Below, piece by piece: positions 27,329 through 36,000 of a stretch of DNA of 64,000 nt. Each line of letters begins with the position of its first letter. Position 1 is the stretch's first letter. This DNA comes from G963664835 sp963664835 (GTDB lineage: Bacteria; Chloroflexota; UBA6077; FW602-bin22; JBCLEL01). The notes beneath the pieces are model-generated. The model saw only the letters and a list, made by a program, of their open reading frames with translations. It was not told where the DNA came from and ran no database searches. Location of the stretch: the NCBI GenBank assembly GCA_963664835.2, contig CAXXUG010000001.1:95388-159387 (forward strand). The letters run 5' to 3'. Position numbers and translations under genes: made by a program.

Positions 27329-28465
27329 TTATCTGGCCGACGGTTTGCCGAGTTCGCTACGCAGCTGCAAGAAGCGAATGATGTCACTCCGACTCAAGAG
27401 ACCGACCAGCCGGTCGTTCACAATGACGGGCAACTGGTTAAGATCCTGCTCCGCCATCACCTGGATCGCGTTTCCCAAGTCTTCGTCCGGACCGACAGAA
27501 CGGATCTGGTCCGGTCGCCGCATGACTTCGCTCACGTAGCGGCTGGGCCACTGCTCGCGGGGTAATCTCCTGATTTCCGAGAGCGATACCAAGCCGAGGA
27601 ATCGATCTCCCAGGACGATGGGAACGCAGCGAAGATTCTGGAAGAGAAAGAAGTCGTTCACGAGCGAGCTTACGCTGATGCCGGGTTCGGCGACGACGGG
27701 ACTTGGTCGCATTATGGAGTTGACCTGGAAGCCACGAAGATTGCTGCGCGTGACGTAATGCCGGACGCTGGCCTCGGCTGCGTTATTGAGGAACCAGCCG
27801 ATGAAGATCAACCAGAGGCCACCGACCAAATCGCCGCCTATAACCTGGAAGATCCCAAGCACGATGAAGAGGTAGGATGCAATCTGGCCCACACGGCCGG
27901 CGGAGACTACTGACTTGCGGGCATCATTGGTCGACGCCCACAGGATCGCTCTCAAAACTCGACCGCCGTCCAACGGGAAGCCGGGGATCAGATTGAAGAG
28001 CGCCAGTATCAAGTTCGCCCTGGACAGGTACCAGGCAAGGCCGAACAGCGCACCGGAAGATTCACCGAGGCCGGACAGCAGGAAGAAGAATAGAGCGATC
28101 GCAAAGCTGGCGATTGGACCGACGATGGCGACAAGGAACTCGTCAATCGGCCGGCGAGCCTCGTCCTTGATGCTGGCGACGCCGCCGAATATGAACAGGG
28201 TTATGCTATTGACTCTCATCCCGCGGCTCTGGGCGACGACGGCGTGGGCCAACTCGTGCACCAGGACCGATCCGAAGAGCAGGATGCTGCCGATGACCGC
28301 GAAAGTCCAGCGGTCTGTCAGGCTCCACTCTGGGAACATTGTCCGGAACAATCCGTCACCCTCGGCCAACGACCAGGTGACCAGACCGAAAACGAACAGC
28401 CAGGTGACATGTATTCCGATGCGGATGCCGCGTACCGACCCCAATCGGAAAGTGCTCTCAGTCAT
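27329..28465 (-). CDS. Site-2 protease (M50B) with two CBS domains
   Basis: 378-residue intramembrane zinc metalloprotease. The zinc motif is HELAH at 70-74 and the second zinc ligand is in NLIPGFPLDGG (D166). About six membrane helices span residues 15-225, followed by tandem CBS domains (about 248-375) that usually sense adenine nucleotides. This is the rhomboid-free SpoIVFB-like group. It lies between htpX and the methyltransferase on the same strand. Confidence 0.92.
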   Translation of the reverse strand: MTESTFRLGSVRGIRIGIHVTWLFVFGLVTWSLAEGDGLFRTMFPEWSLTDRWTFAVIGSILLFGSVLVHELAHAVVAQSRGMRVNSITLFIFGGVASIKDEARRPIDEFLVAIVGPIASFAIALFFFLLSGLGESSGALFGLAWYLSRANLILALFNLIPGFPLDGGRVLRAILWASTNDARKSVVSAGRVGQIASYLFIVLGIFQVIGGDLVGGLWLIFIGWFLNNAAEASVRHYVTRSNLRGFQVNSIMRPSPVVAEPGISVSSLVNDFFLFQNLRCVPIVLGDRFLGLVSLSEIRRLPREQWPSRYVSEVMRRPDQIRSVGPDEDLGNAIQVMAEQDLNQLPVIVNDRLVGLLSRSDIIRFLQLRSELGKPSAR

Positions 28466-28516
28466 ACGTGTCTACCTTCGCCCGACTGCAGCCAATTGAG
28501 GCTCTCCCAGCAGGCA

Positions 28517-29377
28517 TTAGTACATGGCGCGCAGCCGGGCGATTCGCTCCTCGATTGGGGGATGGGTGCTGAAGAGAGATCTGAACCCTCCGCCACTGAA
28601 TGGATTAACTATGTAGAGGGGAGCGGTCGCCGGCTTGGCGTTGTTCATGGGTCGATACTGGACGCCGGCCTGCAGTTTCTCCAGCGCCGACGCCAGAGGT
28701 AGAGGATTGCCGAGAATGCGGGCGCCGGTCGCGTCGGCATCGTATTCGCGGGCACGGGATATCGCCATCTGGATGACCATCGCTGCTATTGGCGCCAGGA
28801 TGATCAAGAGAAGCGAGGCGACGAGCGATCCAATGCCGCCGCCTTCGTCTTCGTCACGACCGAAGCCGCCGAAAATCATCGCCCACTGTGCCATGTAGGC
28901 GATGTAGGTGATGGCGCCGGCGATCGCGGCGGCGATAGTAGCGATCAGGGTATCGCGATTGCGAATATGGGCCAGTTCGTGGGCGATGACGCCGGCCAAC
29001 TCCTGGCGGTCTAACAGGCCGGCGATCCCGGTAGTCACCGCAACGGCGCTGTGATGGGGATCGCGCCCGGTAGCGAACGCATTCGGAGAGGGGTTGTCTA
29101 TCACGTAGACTCGCGGCTTAGGCAGGCCGGCATTCGCGGCCAACCGCTCGACCATGCTGTGCAACTCGGGCGCTTGGTCAACGGAAGTCTCTTTGGCGCC
29201 GGACATGGAGAGCGCGATTTTGTCGGAGAACCAGTATGCCCCCAGATTCATCAACAGGGCAAACATCAGGGCGATTGTCATGCCGCCGGGCCCGGCGATA
29301 ATACGGCCGGCCACTAGCAATACGGCCGTCAACGCGCCCAGCAGTAGAACCGTCTTGATGGTGTTTGTACTAGTCAA
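28517..29377 (-). CDS. htpX: Membrane zinc protease HtpX (M48)
   Basis: 286-residue membrane protease that degrades misfolded membrane proteins. Two N-terminal helices precede the catalytic motif HELAH (133-137); further helices follow and the third zinc ligand is E211 (SRAREYDAD). Family length and layout are normal. It is 52 bp upstream of the site-2 protease gene and separated from hflC by a terminator-like hairpin. Confidence 0.94.
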   Translation of the reverse strand: MTSTNTIKTVLLLGALTAVLLVAGRIIAGPGGMTIALMFALLMNLGAYWFSDKIALSMSGAKETSVDQAPELHSMVERLAANAGLPKPRVYVIDNPSPNAFATGRDPHHSAVAVTTGIAGLLDRQELAGVIAHELAHIRNRDTLIATIAAAIAGAITYIAYMAQWAMIFGGFGRDEDEGGGIGSLVASLLLIILAPIAAMVIQMAISRAREYDADATGARILGNPLPLASALEKLQAGVQYRPMNNAKPATAPLYIVNPFSGGGFRSLFSTHPPIEERIARLRAMY

Positions 29378-29517
29378 ATTCAGGCACCTCCCTGAACCAT
29401 GTATGTTCTTCGCTCAACTAGAAAATACACCACGGGCAGGGCAGTCGACCAGAATTACAGGCGCCTGACGTGGGCTGAGCCGGATAATGCGAGGGCTATG
29501 GGGTTGAGTGCAAATGA

Positions 29518-29554
29518 AACAAGGCCGGATGGCAACAAACCATGCGGCCTTGTT
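29518..29554 (-). terminator. Rho-independent-like terminator after hflC
   Basis: Inverted repeat AACAAGGCCG.ATGG / CCAT.CGGCCTTGTT with a 7-base loop. On the minus strand the stem is followed by TTTCATTT. It lies 37 bp after the hflC stop and before htpX, so it probably ends the hflKC transcript. Confidence 0.7.
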
Positions 29555-29590
29555 CAACATCGAACGCGGAGAACTACCTAACGGAGCGGA

Positions 29591-30466
29591 CTACTCCTCG
29601 GTTTTTGTAGATGTCGGCGACGACAGATACTGAAGCAGGTCGGAATCTGCTCCAAGTATGACCGTCGCATCGTCGGCTAGTGCCTTCTGATAGGCTTCCA
29701 ACGACCGTACGAACGCGTAGAACTCCGGATCTCGCTCATAGGCGTCCGCGTAAATCTGGATCGCCTCGGCATCACCTTCGCCGCGGAGAATCTGGGCCGC
29801 GCGCTCGGCGTCCGCCAGAATGATAGTTCGCTCTTTGTCGGCCTGGGATCTGATTATGAATGCCTGCTCCTCGCCTTCGGAGCGGTGACGCTTGGCGATG
29901 CGGTCACGCTCGGCCTTCATTCGACTATAGACGCTGTTCGAGACTACCGCCGGCAGGTCGACGCGCTTGATGCGGACGTCAAGAACCTGAATGCCCAACT
30001 CACGTGCCCGTTCGTCACTGTTGATCGCCACGGTTTGCATAATCGACTCTCGATTCTGTGAAATCACGTCATCGAAGTCGTCTTTAGCAATTTCTCGACG
30101 CAACTCAGAGGCAATGATGTCATTCAGCCTAGCCTGAGCCCTCGGCAGAGAGCTGACGGTTTCGCGAAACCTCAGAACATCAACGATGCGCCAAAACGCG
30201 TAGCTATCTACCAGTAGCTGCTTTTTCTCAACTGTGATCAGCTCCGAAGGGGCGGCGTCGAAAACCATCACCCGCCGTTCGAAGTACTCAACTGACTGCA
30301 CAAACGGTATTTTGAAATTCAAACCGGCGTTGCTGATCGAACGAACTGGTGCACCCAGCTGGATCACCAACGCGTGCTGCCGTTCATCAACCGCGAAAAG
30401 CGTCTGGGAAAATACGAAACCAACGACTATGACAGCGACCAGTATTGCGAACCCGGCACCTCTCAT
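29591..30466 (-). CDS. hflC: HflC, FtsH-modulating SPFH protein
   Basis: 291 residues. One N-terminal membrane helix (GFAILVAVIVVGFVFSQTLF) is followed by an SPFH/band-7 domain (VDERQHALVIQLG, ERDRIAKRHRSEGEEQA) and a coiled coil. HflC pairs with HflK in a periplasm-facing cage around FtsH. It is 56 bp downstream of hflK on the same strand; ftsH is not in the window. Confidence 0.93.
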   Translation of the reverse strand: MRGAGFAILVAVIVVGFVFSQTLFAVDERQHALVIQLGAPVRSISNAGLNFKIPFVQSVEYFERRVMVFDAAPSELITVEKKQLLVDSYAFWRIVDVLRFRETVSSLPRAQARLNDIIASELRREIAKDDFDDVISQNRESIMQTVAINSDERARELGIQVLDVRIKRVDLPAVVSNSVYSRMKAERDRIAKRHRSEGEEQAFIIRSQADKERTIILADAERAAQILRGEGDAEAIQIYADAYERDPEFYAFVRSLEAYQKALADDATVILGADSDLLQYLSSPTSTKTEE

Positions 30467-30522
30467 TATCGGTTACCTCTCTTGCGTCAAGAAATCTAAT
30501 CTAGTTGATTTAATTTTGCGCC

Positions 30523-31536
30523 CTAGCCTGAGGGCCCGGATCTAAACGATGACCCGCCTGCATCCAGCGGCAGGAACTGCAGGAGACTACCGCCGGCGTC
30601 GCTGTCAAGTACATATTTGCGTACCGTGGGCAATACTTGCTCTATGGTCTCAAGGTACATTCGCTGGCGGGTGACTTCTCTCGCCTTCTCATACTCGGTC
30701 AGGATCGAGATGAAGCGGCCGGCATCGCCGGATGCCCGCAGAATTCTCTGCTCCTTGTAGGCCTCGGCCTCTCGGAGGACCTGCTCGGCCTGTCCGCGAG
30801 CTTTTGGCAAGATATCCTCTTTGTATCCTTCGGCTTCGTTTATGAGACGCGACCGGTCCTCGAGAGCTGATACCACGTCCTTGAACGATGCCTCGACTGG
30901 CTGGGGAGGGCGAACCGCCTGGAGCTTTACCTCTTGAATCAACAGGCCGGAGCCGTAGCTATCCAAGATCTGTTGCAGCTTGGTTCGGGTAGATTCCTGG
31001 ATTTGCCCACGTCCCTCGGTCAAGGCGTCGTCGACGGTACCCTGCCCGACTACCTGACGCAATGCCGCTTCGGTGGCTACCTTCAACATCGCATCGGCGT
31101 CGACTACCCTGAACAGAAACTGTCCCGGATCGACTATGCGGTACTGGACGATGACCTGCGCGTCGACGATATTCTCGTCGCCGGTAAGCATCAGCGCTTC
31201 CTCGGGAACGTCTTGGATCTGGCCTGGACCTATGGTGCGAAAGCCGATCTCCTGGCGCCGGACGTCTAGCACCGGTACGACGTCGACGGAGCCGATCGGG
31301 CCAGGGGGCGCATAGTGCGGTCCCGGCTCATTCAACGACCCGTCCCAAGCGCCGAAGATTCTCACAATTCCCTGTGATTCGGGAGGCACTATGTAGATGC
31401 CGCTGGCCAACCACAGGATCACCACAACTCCCAAGAGATAGGGCCAGAATCGGCGCAGCACTCTGCCGCCGGAGGTTGCTGCTACTCTGATTTCGTCATC
31501 GGGATTTCGCGGTCCGCGCGATCCAAAAGTGTCCAT
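30523..31536 (-). CDS. hflK: HflK, FtsH-modulating SPFH protein
   Basis: 337 residues with an N-terminal hydrophilic segment, one membrane helix (FWPYLLGVVVILWLASGIYI), an SPFH domain beginning VPPESQGIVRIFG, and a helical region with PKARGQAEQVLREAEAY. The pair with hflC is the usual order. The start is preceded by AAAGGT about 7 bases upstream. Confidence 0.93.
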   Translation of the reverse strand: MDTFGSRGPRNPDDEIRVAATSGGRVLRRFWPYLLGVVVILWLASGIYIVPPESQGIVRIFGAWDGSLNEPGPHYAPPGPIGSVDVVPVLDVRRQEIGFRTIGPGQIQDVPEEALMLTGDENIVDAQVIVQYRIVDPGQFLFRVVDADAMLKVATEAALRQVVGQGTVDDALTEGRGQIQESTRTKLQQILDSYGSGLLIQEVKLQAVRPPQPVEASFKDVVSALEDRSRLINEAEGYKEDILPKARGQAEQVLREAEAYKEQRILRASGDAGRFISILTEYEKAREVTRQRMYLETIEQVLPTVRKYVLDSDAGGSLLQFLPLDAGGSSFRSGPSG

Positions 31537-31671
31537 ATTCGATACCTTTTTCCTAATAAGCCGCTAACGGATTTACGGAGATTCGAGATCAAGAACTTGG
31601 TGGCTGCCCAAGACATTCATGCGCTAATGATTACTGGGCTACGTCTACGAATATTACAGGCGGCCGCCCAA

Positions 31672-31696
31672 TTTATCAAACTTATCGTTTGATAAA
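31672..31696. promoter_or_regulatory. AT-rich inverted repeat, possible operator
   Basis: Nine-base arms TTTATCAAA (31672-31680) and TTTGATAAA (31688-31696) with a 7-base spacer, 136 bp upstream of the hflK start and standing out in a GC-rich contig. It resembles a dimeric repressor site more than a terminator, but no partner is known. Confidence 0.35.
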
Positions 31697-31849
31697 ACGA
31701 GCCGCGTATTCGATCAGGCGCTTGGCGAAATGGGATGTCGGAATCACAACACAAACCTTCCAAGGTCACTCCGGCGGAGGGCGCAGTCCAGGCCCGGGGC
31801 ATTCGCGCGGGACTACGTGGTCGTACAGGGTAAATTCTTGGCCGGAATT

Positions 31850-31958
31850 GCCGGCGGCCTTGTGAAGGCCGCGAGCGAGCCGGTCCCCCAAGTTGGGAAC
31901 CGGGCACGGCGCCACCACGCCTCCCCGCCCCTCTGGATTCCGGCCTTCGCCGGAATGA
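31850..31958. repeat. Dispersed repeat with CTGGATTCCGG module
   Basis: Part of the gene-free gap 31537-32107. The stretch with GTGAAGGCCGC, GAGCGAGCCG and CCCCAAG.TGGGAAC, then CCGCCCCTCTGGATTCC and GGCCTTCGCCGGAATGAC, is repeated in degraded form at 60368-60515. The palindromic CCGGCCTTCGCCGG resembles the widespread nickase-type or REP-like intergenic repeats. Confidence 0.65.
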
Positions 31959-32063
31959 CTAGTGCGGGGGCCGGCATGTCGAGTTGGGGCCGGAATGACG
32001 AAGTGGGGGCCGTTATGACGAACGGGGGCCGGGTTGACAAGTGCGGGAGCGTTGGTATGCGGG
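31950..32063. repeat. Degenerate 19-21-bp tandem repeat
   Basis: Five to six head-to-tail units: 31950-31970, 31971-31989, 31990-32009, 32010-32028, 32029-32048 and a partial copy to 32063. The consensus is CCGGAATGACGAAGTGGGGG with 3-6 changes per unit. The first unit grows directly out of the CCTTCGCCGGAATGAC dispersed repeat, suggesting slippage or amplification from it. Confidence 0.75.
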
Positions 32064-32107
32064 CGCTCTGGGCGCCAGTTAAGATCATTTTCTTACCGAT
32101 GACAAGT

Positions 32108-33022
32108 TTATTCTGCCGGCGACAGGTGCTCGTCCAAGAATTCAGAGATGATTGGCTGGTGTATAGGACCGCCGGCATCGTGCATGCAATCGGCGTATTC
32201 GTACAGGCGCTTTTCGTTTGAGCCGATCGCGCCAAAAACCGCGTAACCGGTTTCCGGCGGACAGATATCGTCGGCCAGACCGATGTTCAGTATGATCGGG
32301 CAGGTGATCTTATCTGCGAAGTTGATCAAGTCGAAGTATGCAACGGTCCGGCGAACCTGGGCTTCGCGCTCAGGATACATTCGCAGGTAGTCTTTGATCT
32401 CACGGTACGGATGGCTGTTGGTTAGCCGTAGGGCATCCATAATGCCGCACAGGAACGGGGCGCCGGCCGAAGCGGCGCGAACTTCCGGGCGCATCGCGGC
32501 GGTCAACAGCGTGAGCGCGCCGCCCTGGCTATGGCCGGCGACGCCGATGCGATTGGGGTCGACTTCGGGCAGTTCAAGTACAACGTCCACCGCCCGGAGC
32601 GCGTCCACGTAGAAGCCGCGATATGCGTAAGTGTGCCGGTCGACGATGTTATGCGTCAGGAGGCCGGGGAAGCCCGGGTTGAACTGATGGTTACTGCGCA
32701 ATTTGCCGCGAGGCGCCAGGGAAAGAACGGCGTATCCACGCCTTGCGGCGGACTTCTGCAGAATCGGCTCGCTGACGTATCCGGGGACTTGGATGATCGC
32801 CGGCAAAGGACCGGTAGCAGCCCTGGGCCGGCAATACCAGCAGGCTATTCGGATACGATCCCAACTGGTAAAGAGAATCTCGAAGACCTCGACATCCGGC
32901 GCGCTGCGTTCGGGAACCGGCCGTACGGACACGTCCAGCGGGACATCAGCCACCGAGTCGAGCGTCGCCCGCCAGAACTCTTCGAAATCGGCCGGTTTTT
33001 CCGCGCTCGCCTTTGCGGTCAA
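32108..33022 (-). CDS. Acetylxylan-esterase-like alpha/beta hydrolase (AXE1/CE7)
   Basis: 304 residues. The catalytic set is visible: S165 in GHSQGG, D251 in GLADDICPP, H281 in CMHDAGG; the CE7 motif RG is at SLAPRGK (about 105). CE7 enzymes deacetylate xylo-oligosaccharides and some antibiotics; no signal peptide is seen, so it is probably cytoplasmic. It lies 53 bp after rpoC on the same strand, an unusual neighbour. Confidence 0.85.
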   Translation of the reverse strand: MTAKASAEKPADFEEFWRATLDSVADVPLDVSVRPVPERSAPDVEVFEILFTSWDRIRIACWYCRPRAATGPLPAIIQVPGYVSEPILQKSAARRGYAVLSLAPRGKLRSNHQFNPGFPGLLTHNIVDRHTYAYRGFYVDALRAVDVVLELPEVDPNRIGVAGHSQGGALTLLTAAMRPEVRAASAGAPFLCGIMDALRLTNSHPYREIKDYLRMYPEREAQVRRTVAYFDLINFADKITCPIILNIGLADDICPPETGYAVFGAIGSNEKRLYEYADCMHDAGGPIHQPIISEFLDEHLSPAE

Positions 33023-33074
33023 GCCAGTCTACTCAGACCGGCGCCTGCTAGCCACGCCTGACTACACCCTCGCC

Positions 33075-36000
33075 TCAGGATACTGAGCCTGACTCTGGCT
33101 CCGTGGAAGACTCGGACGGGGCGCCGTCGCTTGGCGTCTCGGCCACCGGTTGGGGCGGCGCCTCGCCTGCCTCCACCTGGGAAGCGGTCGGCGCCTCGTC
33201 TTCTGCCGCCGTCGGAGCAGCTTTGTCTTCCGAGGGTCCAGCGTCGGCGGAATCGTCCACTGGATCCACCACTTGGGCCGTCTGGCTCTCCTCCGTGGCC
33301 GCCGTCGGAGCGTCAGCCGGCGCATCATCCGATCCACCGGCTGACTCCACCGTCTCAACTTGCGACACGGCCTCTCCGTCTCCGCCATTCTGGGAGGGAT
33401 CGGGTTGTAGCACGACCTCCTCGCCGGCGGGAGCTTCATCCGTGGGCGAGCCAATGAGCGCATCGGTGGCCATTGCCAGGAAGGCGTCCTTGCGGGCGGC
33501 AATCTCTCGCCGCCTGGCGACGCCGGAGCCGGCTGGGATCAGCTTGCCGATAATGACGTTTTCCTTGAGGCCCACCAGTCGATCGACCTTGCCCTGGACC
33601 GCGGCCTCGGTCAACACCCTGGTGGTCTCCTGGAACGAGGCAGCGGCCAGGAAGCTCTCGTTGTTGAGCGACGCCTTAGTCACGCCAAGCAGCACGGACT
33701 GAGCCGTCGCCGGTTCGCCTCCCTCCGCCAGGACCTTCGCATTGATCTCTTCGTATTCGAATGCGTCGATCAACTCGCCCGGCAGAATTTCGGTATCGCC
33801 GGGTGTCTCAACCCTGACCCTCCTGAGCATCTGGCGGGCGATGATCTCAATATGCTTGTCGTTGATGGTGACACCTTGGGACCGGTATACGCTTTGAACC
33901 TCTTCCACGAGGTAGATTTGGGCCGATTCACGCCCCTGAATTCGCAGGACGTCCTGCGGGTTCCGGGGTCCATCGGTTAGCGCCTGACCGGCAGTGACGG
34001 CCTCGCCCTCCTCTACCCTGATCTGGGCCAACGGAGGAACGGCGTACTCGCGGCTATCCTCTTCCTGGTACTCAACGACGATTTGGCCGTTTTCGACCCT
34101 GACAAGGCCGGACAACGCCGCAGTGAACTCCTGGTCGCCCATTCTCGCTAGCGCAGTGTTTATGTCGACGGCATCTCCGTCCGACACGAAGACTTCCGCT
34201 CCCGGTGGCACTTCAGTGACGTCGCTATAATTTTGACTGCTAACGACTTTGATGTAGCGGGTATCGCCTTCGTAGTACATTGAGACTACGCCATCGATTT
34301 CGCTGATGATGGCCTGTCCCTTGGGCACTCGCGCTTCGAATAGCTCTTCGACGCGGGGCAGACCGGTGGTGATGTCCTGGCCTGCTATACCGCCGGTATG
34401 GAAGGTGCGCATCGTGAGCTGCGTGCCTGGCTCACCGATACTCTCGGCCGCGATAATTCCGACCGCTTCGCCCAGGTCGACAAGGCGGCCCCGAGCAAGG
34501 CTGCGGCCATAACATAGCTGGCAAATGCCCTTCCGGCATTGGCAGGTCAACGGCGATCTGACGGCCACCCTGGAAATGCCGGCATCGGTAATGCGGGCGG
34601 CGATGTCTTCGTCGATCTCTTCATCGCGCTCCGCCAGCACTTCACCAGTTTCGGGATCGACAACCGGCTCGGAGGCTACCCGGCCGTCCAGCCGGCTGGC
34701 CAGAGTCTCGAACATTCCCCTATCGGTGACGAAGATTCCGTCCATGGTGCCGCAGTCGCGCTCGACGATAATCACGTCCTGGGCGACATCAATCAATCGC
34801 CGGGTCAGGTAGCCCGAGTCAGCCGTCCTGATTGCGGTGTCGGCCAAGCCCTTGCGGGCACCGTGGGTCGAGATGAAATACTCCAGGACGGTGAGGCCCT
34901 CGCGGAAACTGGAGCGGATCGGCAGCTCGATGATTCGGCCCGAGGGGGCTACCATCAAGCCACGCATAGCGGCCATCTGAGCCACCTGCACGATGTTACC
35001 CTTGGCGCCAGAGTTGGTCATCATGTGCAGCGAACCGTACCTATCGAGCGTATTGGAAAGCTCCTTGGTAACGGCCTCGGTGGTCTCGGTCCAGATCGTC
35101 ACAGCCTGGTTGTAGCGTTCCTCATCGGTGATGAGGCCTCTCCTGTAGGCCTGTTCGATTTCGGAAACCCGCCTGTCGGCTTCTCCCAGCTGTTCGTCGC
35201 GGGTATTCGGAATCTCGAGGTCAGAGATCGCTATGGTGATCCCAGATCGCGTTGCGAAGTCGAACCCGACGCGCTTGATTTCATCGACGATTTCGGATGT
35301 TCGGACGGAGCCAAACAGGTGATAGCAGTTGCCGACAAGAGTGCGCAAACCGCGACGGTCTACCACCTCGTTGGTGTACTCGGTGTAGCGGAACTCCTCC
35401 GGCAGGACCTCGTTGAATATGACTCGGCCGATACTTGTGCTCACCGCCTTCTCGCCCTGTGCCGTGACGGCTACGACATTGATGGCGGCGTGAAGGTCGA
35501 CCGCCCCCAATTCATAGGCCAACATCGCTTCGTTCGGCGAAGAGAACCACTTTCCTTCGCCCTTGGCTCCTGGCCGGATGAGCGTCAGGTAGTAGCATCC
35601 CAGGACCATATCCAGTGTCGGCGCGACGGTGGGCTCTCCATTGGAGGGAAGGAGCACGTTGTGGGTCGACAGCATCATCTCGAGGGCTTCGTTGCGCGAA
35701 GCATCGGACAACGGAACGTGTACGGCCATCTGATCGCCGTCGAAGTCGGCTCCGAACGCCGCGCAAACGAGCGGATGAATCTGGATCGCGCTGCCTTCCT
35801 TCAGGACTGGCATGAAGGCTTGTATGCCCAGTCGGTGGAGCGTCGGGGCTCGGTTCAACAGAACAGGATGCCCGTCGATTACCTCTTCGAGGATGTCCCA
35901 GACCTCTGGTCTGACGCGCTCGACGATGCGCTTCGCACTCTTGATGTTGTGGGCAAATCCCTTTTCGACCAGCCGGCGCATCACGAAGGGCTTGAATAGC

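Noticed and set aside
34539..35999. 486-codon plus-strand frame opposite rpoC
   Set aside because: rpoC is unambiguous on the minus strand; the frame has no family features.
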